Assembly (NCBI GenBank): GCA_900555815.1
Contig: USMR01000045.1
Span: 1-6,621, forward strand
Length of the DNA: 6,621 nucleotides
Direction of reading: 5' to 3'
From: an uncultured Collinsella sp.
Lineage (GTDB): Bacteria; Actinomycetota; Coriobacteriia; Coriobacteriales; Coriobacteriaceae
Part shown: in pieces, positions 6,274 through 6,621 of the stretch
How positions within the stretch are numbered: the first letter of the stretch is position 1
How the letters are laid out: every line of letters begins with the position of its first letter
Notes under the pieces: model-generated
What the model saw: only the letters and a program-made list of their open reading frames with translations
What the model was told of the DNA's origin: nothing
The model's database searches: none
Translations under genes and position numbers: made by a program

Positions 6274-6302
6274 TGTGACAAAGGGACAGTCTCTTTGCCA
6301 CA
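6274..6302. repeat. Imperfect palindrome directly after the exporter operon
   Basis: TGTGACAAAGGGA (6274-6286) faces TCTCTTTGCCACA (6290-6302) across a three-base centre. Eleven of 13 positions pair normally, one is a G-U wobble and one is mismatched. It starts on the base after the stop codon. The form (TGTGACAAAGGGAC followed by its reverse) resembles dispersed palindromic repeats that I recall from Gram-positive gut genomes. That recollection is unchecked, and other copies must lie outside this window. Confidence 0.6.
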
Positions 6303-6310
6303 TCACAAAT

Positions 6311-6345
6311 AAGGCGCGCCGGGGATGAATTCCCTGGCGCGCCTT
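6311..6345. terminator. Bidirectional intrinsic terminator between the exporter operon and cysE
   Basis: AAGGCGCGCC (6311-6320) pairs perfectly with GGCGCGCCTT (6336-6345). The stem continues inward with a G-T wobble and GGGA/TCCC to a five-base loop, giving 15 bp in all. Short A/T flanks on each side (AAAT before, TT and TTGCGTT after) supply modest U-tracts in both directions. Its position between convergent genes fits a shared terminator. Confidence 0.85.
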
Positions 6346-6383
6346 TGCGTTGATGCCGATGTCGTTTTGTGCCGCTTGCGTTC

Positions 6384-6621
6384 CTAGCGTTCGTCCACGA
6401 GCTTGGCGACGAGGGCCTTGAGCTCGGCCACCTCTCGCTCGAGTTCCTTGACGCGGCGGGCATTCTCGGTGATGCCCTGGCGGTTGAGGGCGGACTGCTC
6501 GGCGGCGTCATCGGGCATGTACTCGCGATGCTGCTTGGCGTCGAAACTCTCCTCGAACACACGGCAGCCGTTGCGCTTGATGATGCGTCCCGGCACGCCC
6601 ACGACGGTGCAGTTGTCGGGG
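6384..6621 (-). CDS. cysE: Serine O-acetyltransferase, C-terminal end (truncated by the window)
   Basis: Only the last 78 complete codons are present; the frame is open to the right edge. CysE transfers acetyl from acetyl-CoA to L-serine, the first step of cysteine synthesis from serine and sulfide, in the cytosol. The visible part starts PDNCTVVGVPGRIIKRNG, the end of the left-handed beta-helix repeats and the conserved VVGVPGR segment that closes the acetyl-CoA site. The tail that follows carries a linker with YMPDDAAEQ. It ends in a heptad-like helix, ARRVKELEREVAELKALVAKLVDER, probably a coiled coil. Some Gram-positive CysE proteins, such as that of Bacillus subtilis, have a similar tail. 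It lacks the C-terminal isoleucine by which enterobacterial CysE docks into CysK. Other hexapeptide acetyltransferases share the GVPG motif, so CysE is very likely but not certain. The GTG at 6602-6600 is an internal valine, not a start. Confidence 0.83.
   Translation of the reverse strand, partial: PDNCTVVGVPGRIIKRNGCRVFEESFDAKQHREYMPDDAAEQSALNRQGITENARRVKELEREVAELKALVAKLVDER

Noticed and set aside
6384..6602. CysE fragment read as a complete 72-residue protein starting at GTG 6602
   Set aside because: The frame continues upstream with PDNCTV, matching the CysE core, so the GTG is an internal valine and the gene is cut by the window edge.
1..6621. CRISPR array, tRNA, rRNA, insertion sequence or toxin-antitoxin pair
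   Set aside because: I saw no regularly spaced repeats, cloverleaf-like sequence, transposase motif or flanking terminal repeats, and no small two-gene module with recognisable toxin motifs.

Overview
The window reads as chromosomal DNA of a high-GC Gram-positive bacterium. Codons strongly prefer G or C in the third position, several genes have AGGAGG-type ribosome binding sites, and intrinsic GC-rich terminators are present. The mix of genes and the style of the proteins suggest a gut Coriobacteriia member such as Collinsella; this is an impression, not something a marker gene here proves. No mobile element, CRISPR array, tRNA or rRNA was found.

Layout, left to right. (1) The end of a plus-strand gene for an unrecognised single-pass membrane protein, entering from the left edge and stopping at 530. 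(2) A 228-base convergent gap with two hairpins. (3) A minus-strand nitroreductase-family gene (759-1280) with a clear ribosome binding site. (4) A divergent gap of 294 bases holding a possible minus-strand promoter and the leader of the next gene. (5) A small unrecognised 96-residue protein (1575-1865) closed by a strong terminator. (6) A promoter region with two near-identical 16-base repeats, followed by an operon of three genes: a MarR-type regulator (2047-2547) and two ABC exporter half-transporters (2535-4271 and 4273-6273). (7) An imperfect palindrome just after the operon, then a hairpin that can end transcription from both sides. (8) The C-terminal end of a minus-strand serine O-acetyltransferase (cysE), running off the right edge.

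The centre of the window is the regulator-exporter operon. The regulator overlaps the first ABC gene by 13 bases and the two ABC genes are one base apart, so all three are probably co-transcribed and translationally coupled. The two ABC proteins carry complementary deviations: the first lacks the catalytic glutamate and the H-loop histidine, and the second has an altered signature motif. Together these place one degenerate and one canonical ATP site in a heterodimer, the arrangement known from TM287/288 and BmrC/BmrD. The repeats over the promoter are the likely sites through which the MarR protein represses its own operon. Substrate and inducer cannot be read from the sequence.

Nothing here demonstrates an undescribed system. 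The points most worth following are the paired operator repeats, the charged N-terminal extension of the second ABC protein, the small orphan protein, and the palindrome after the operon.
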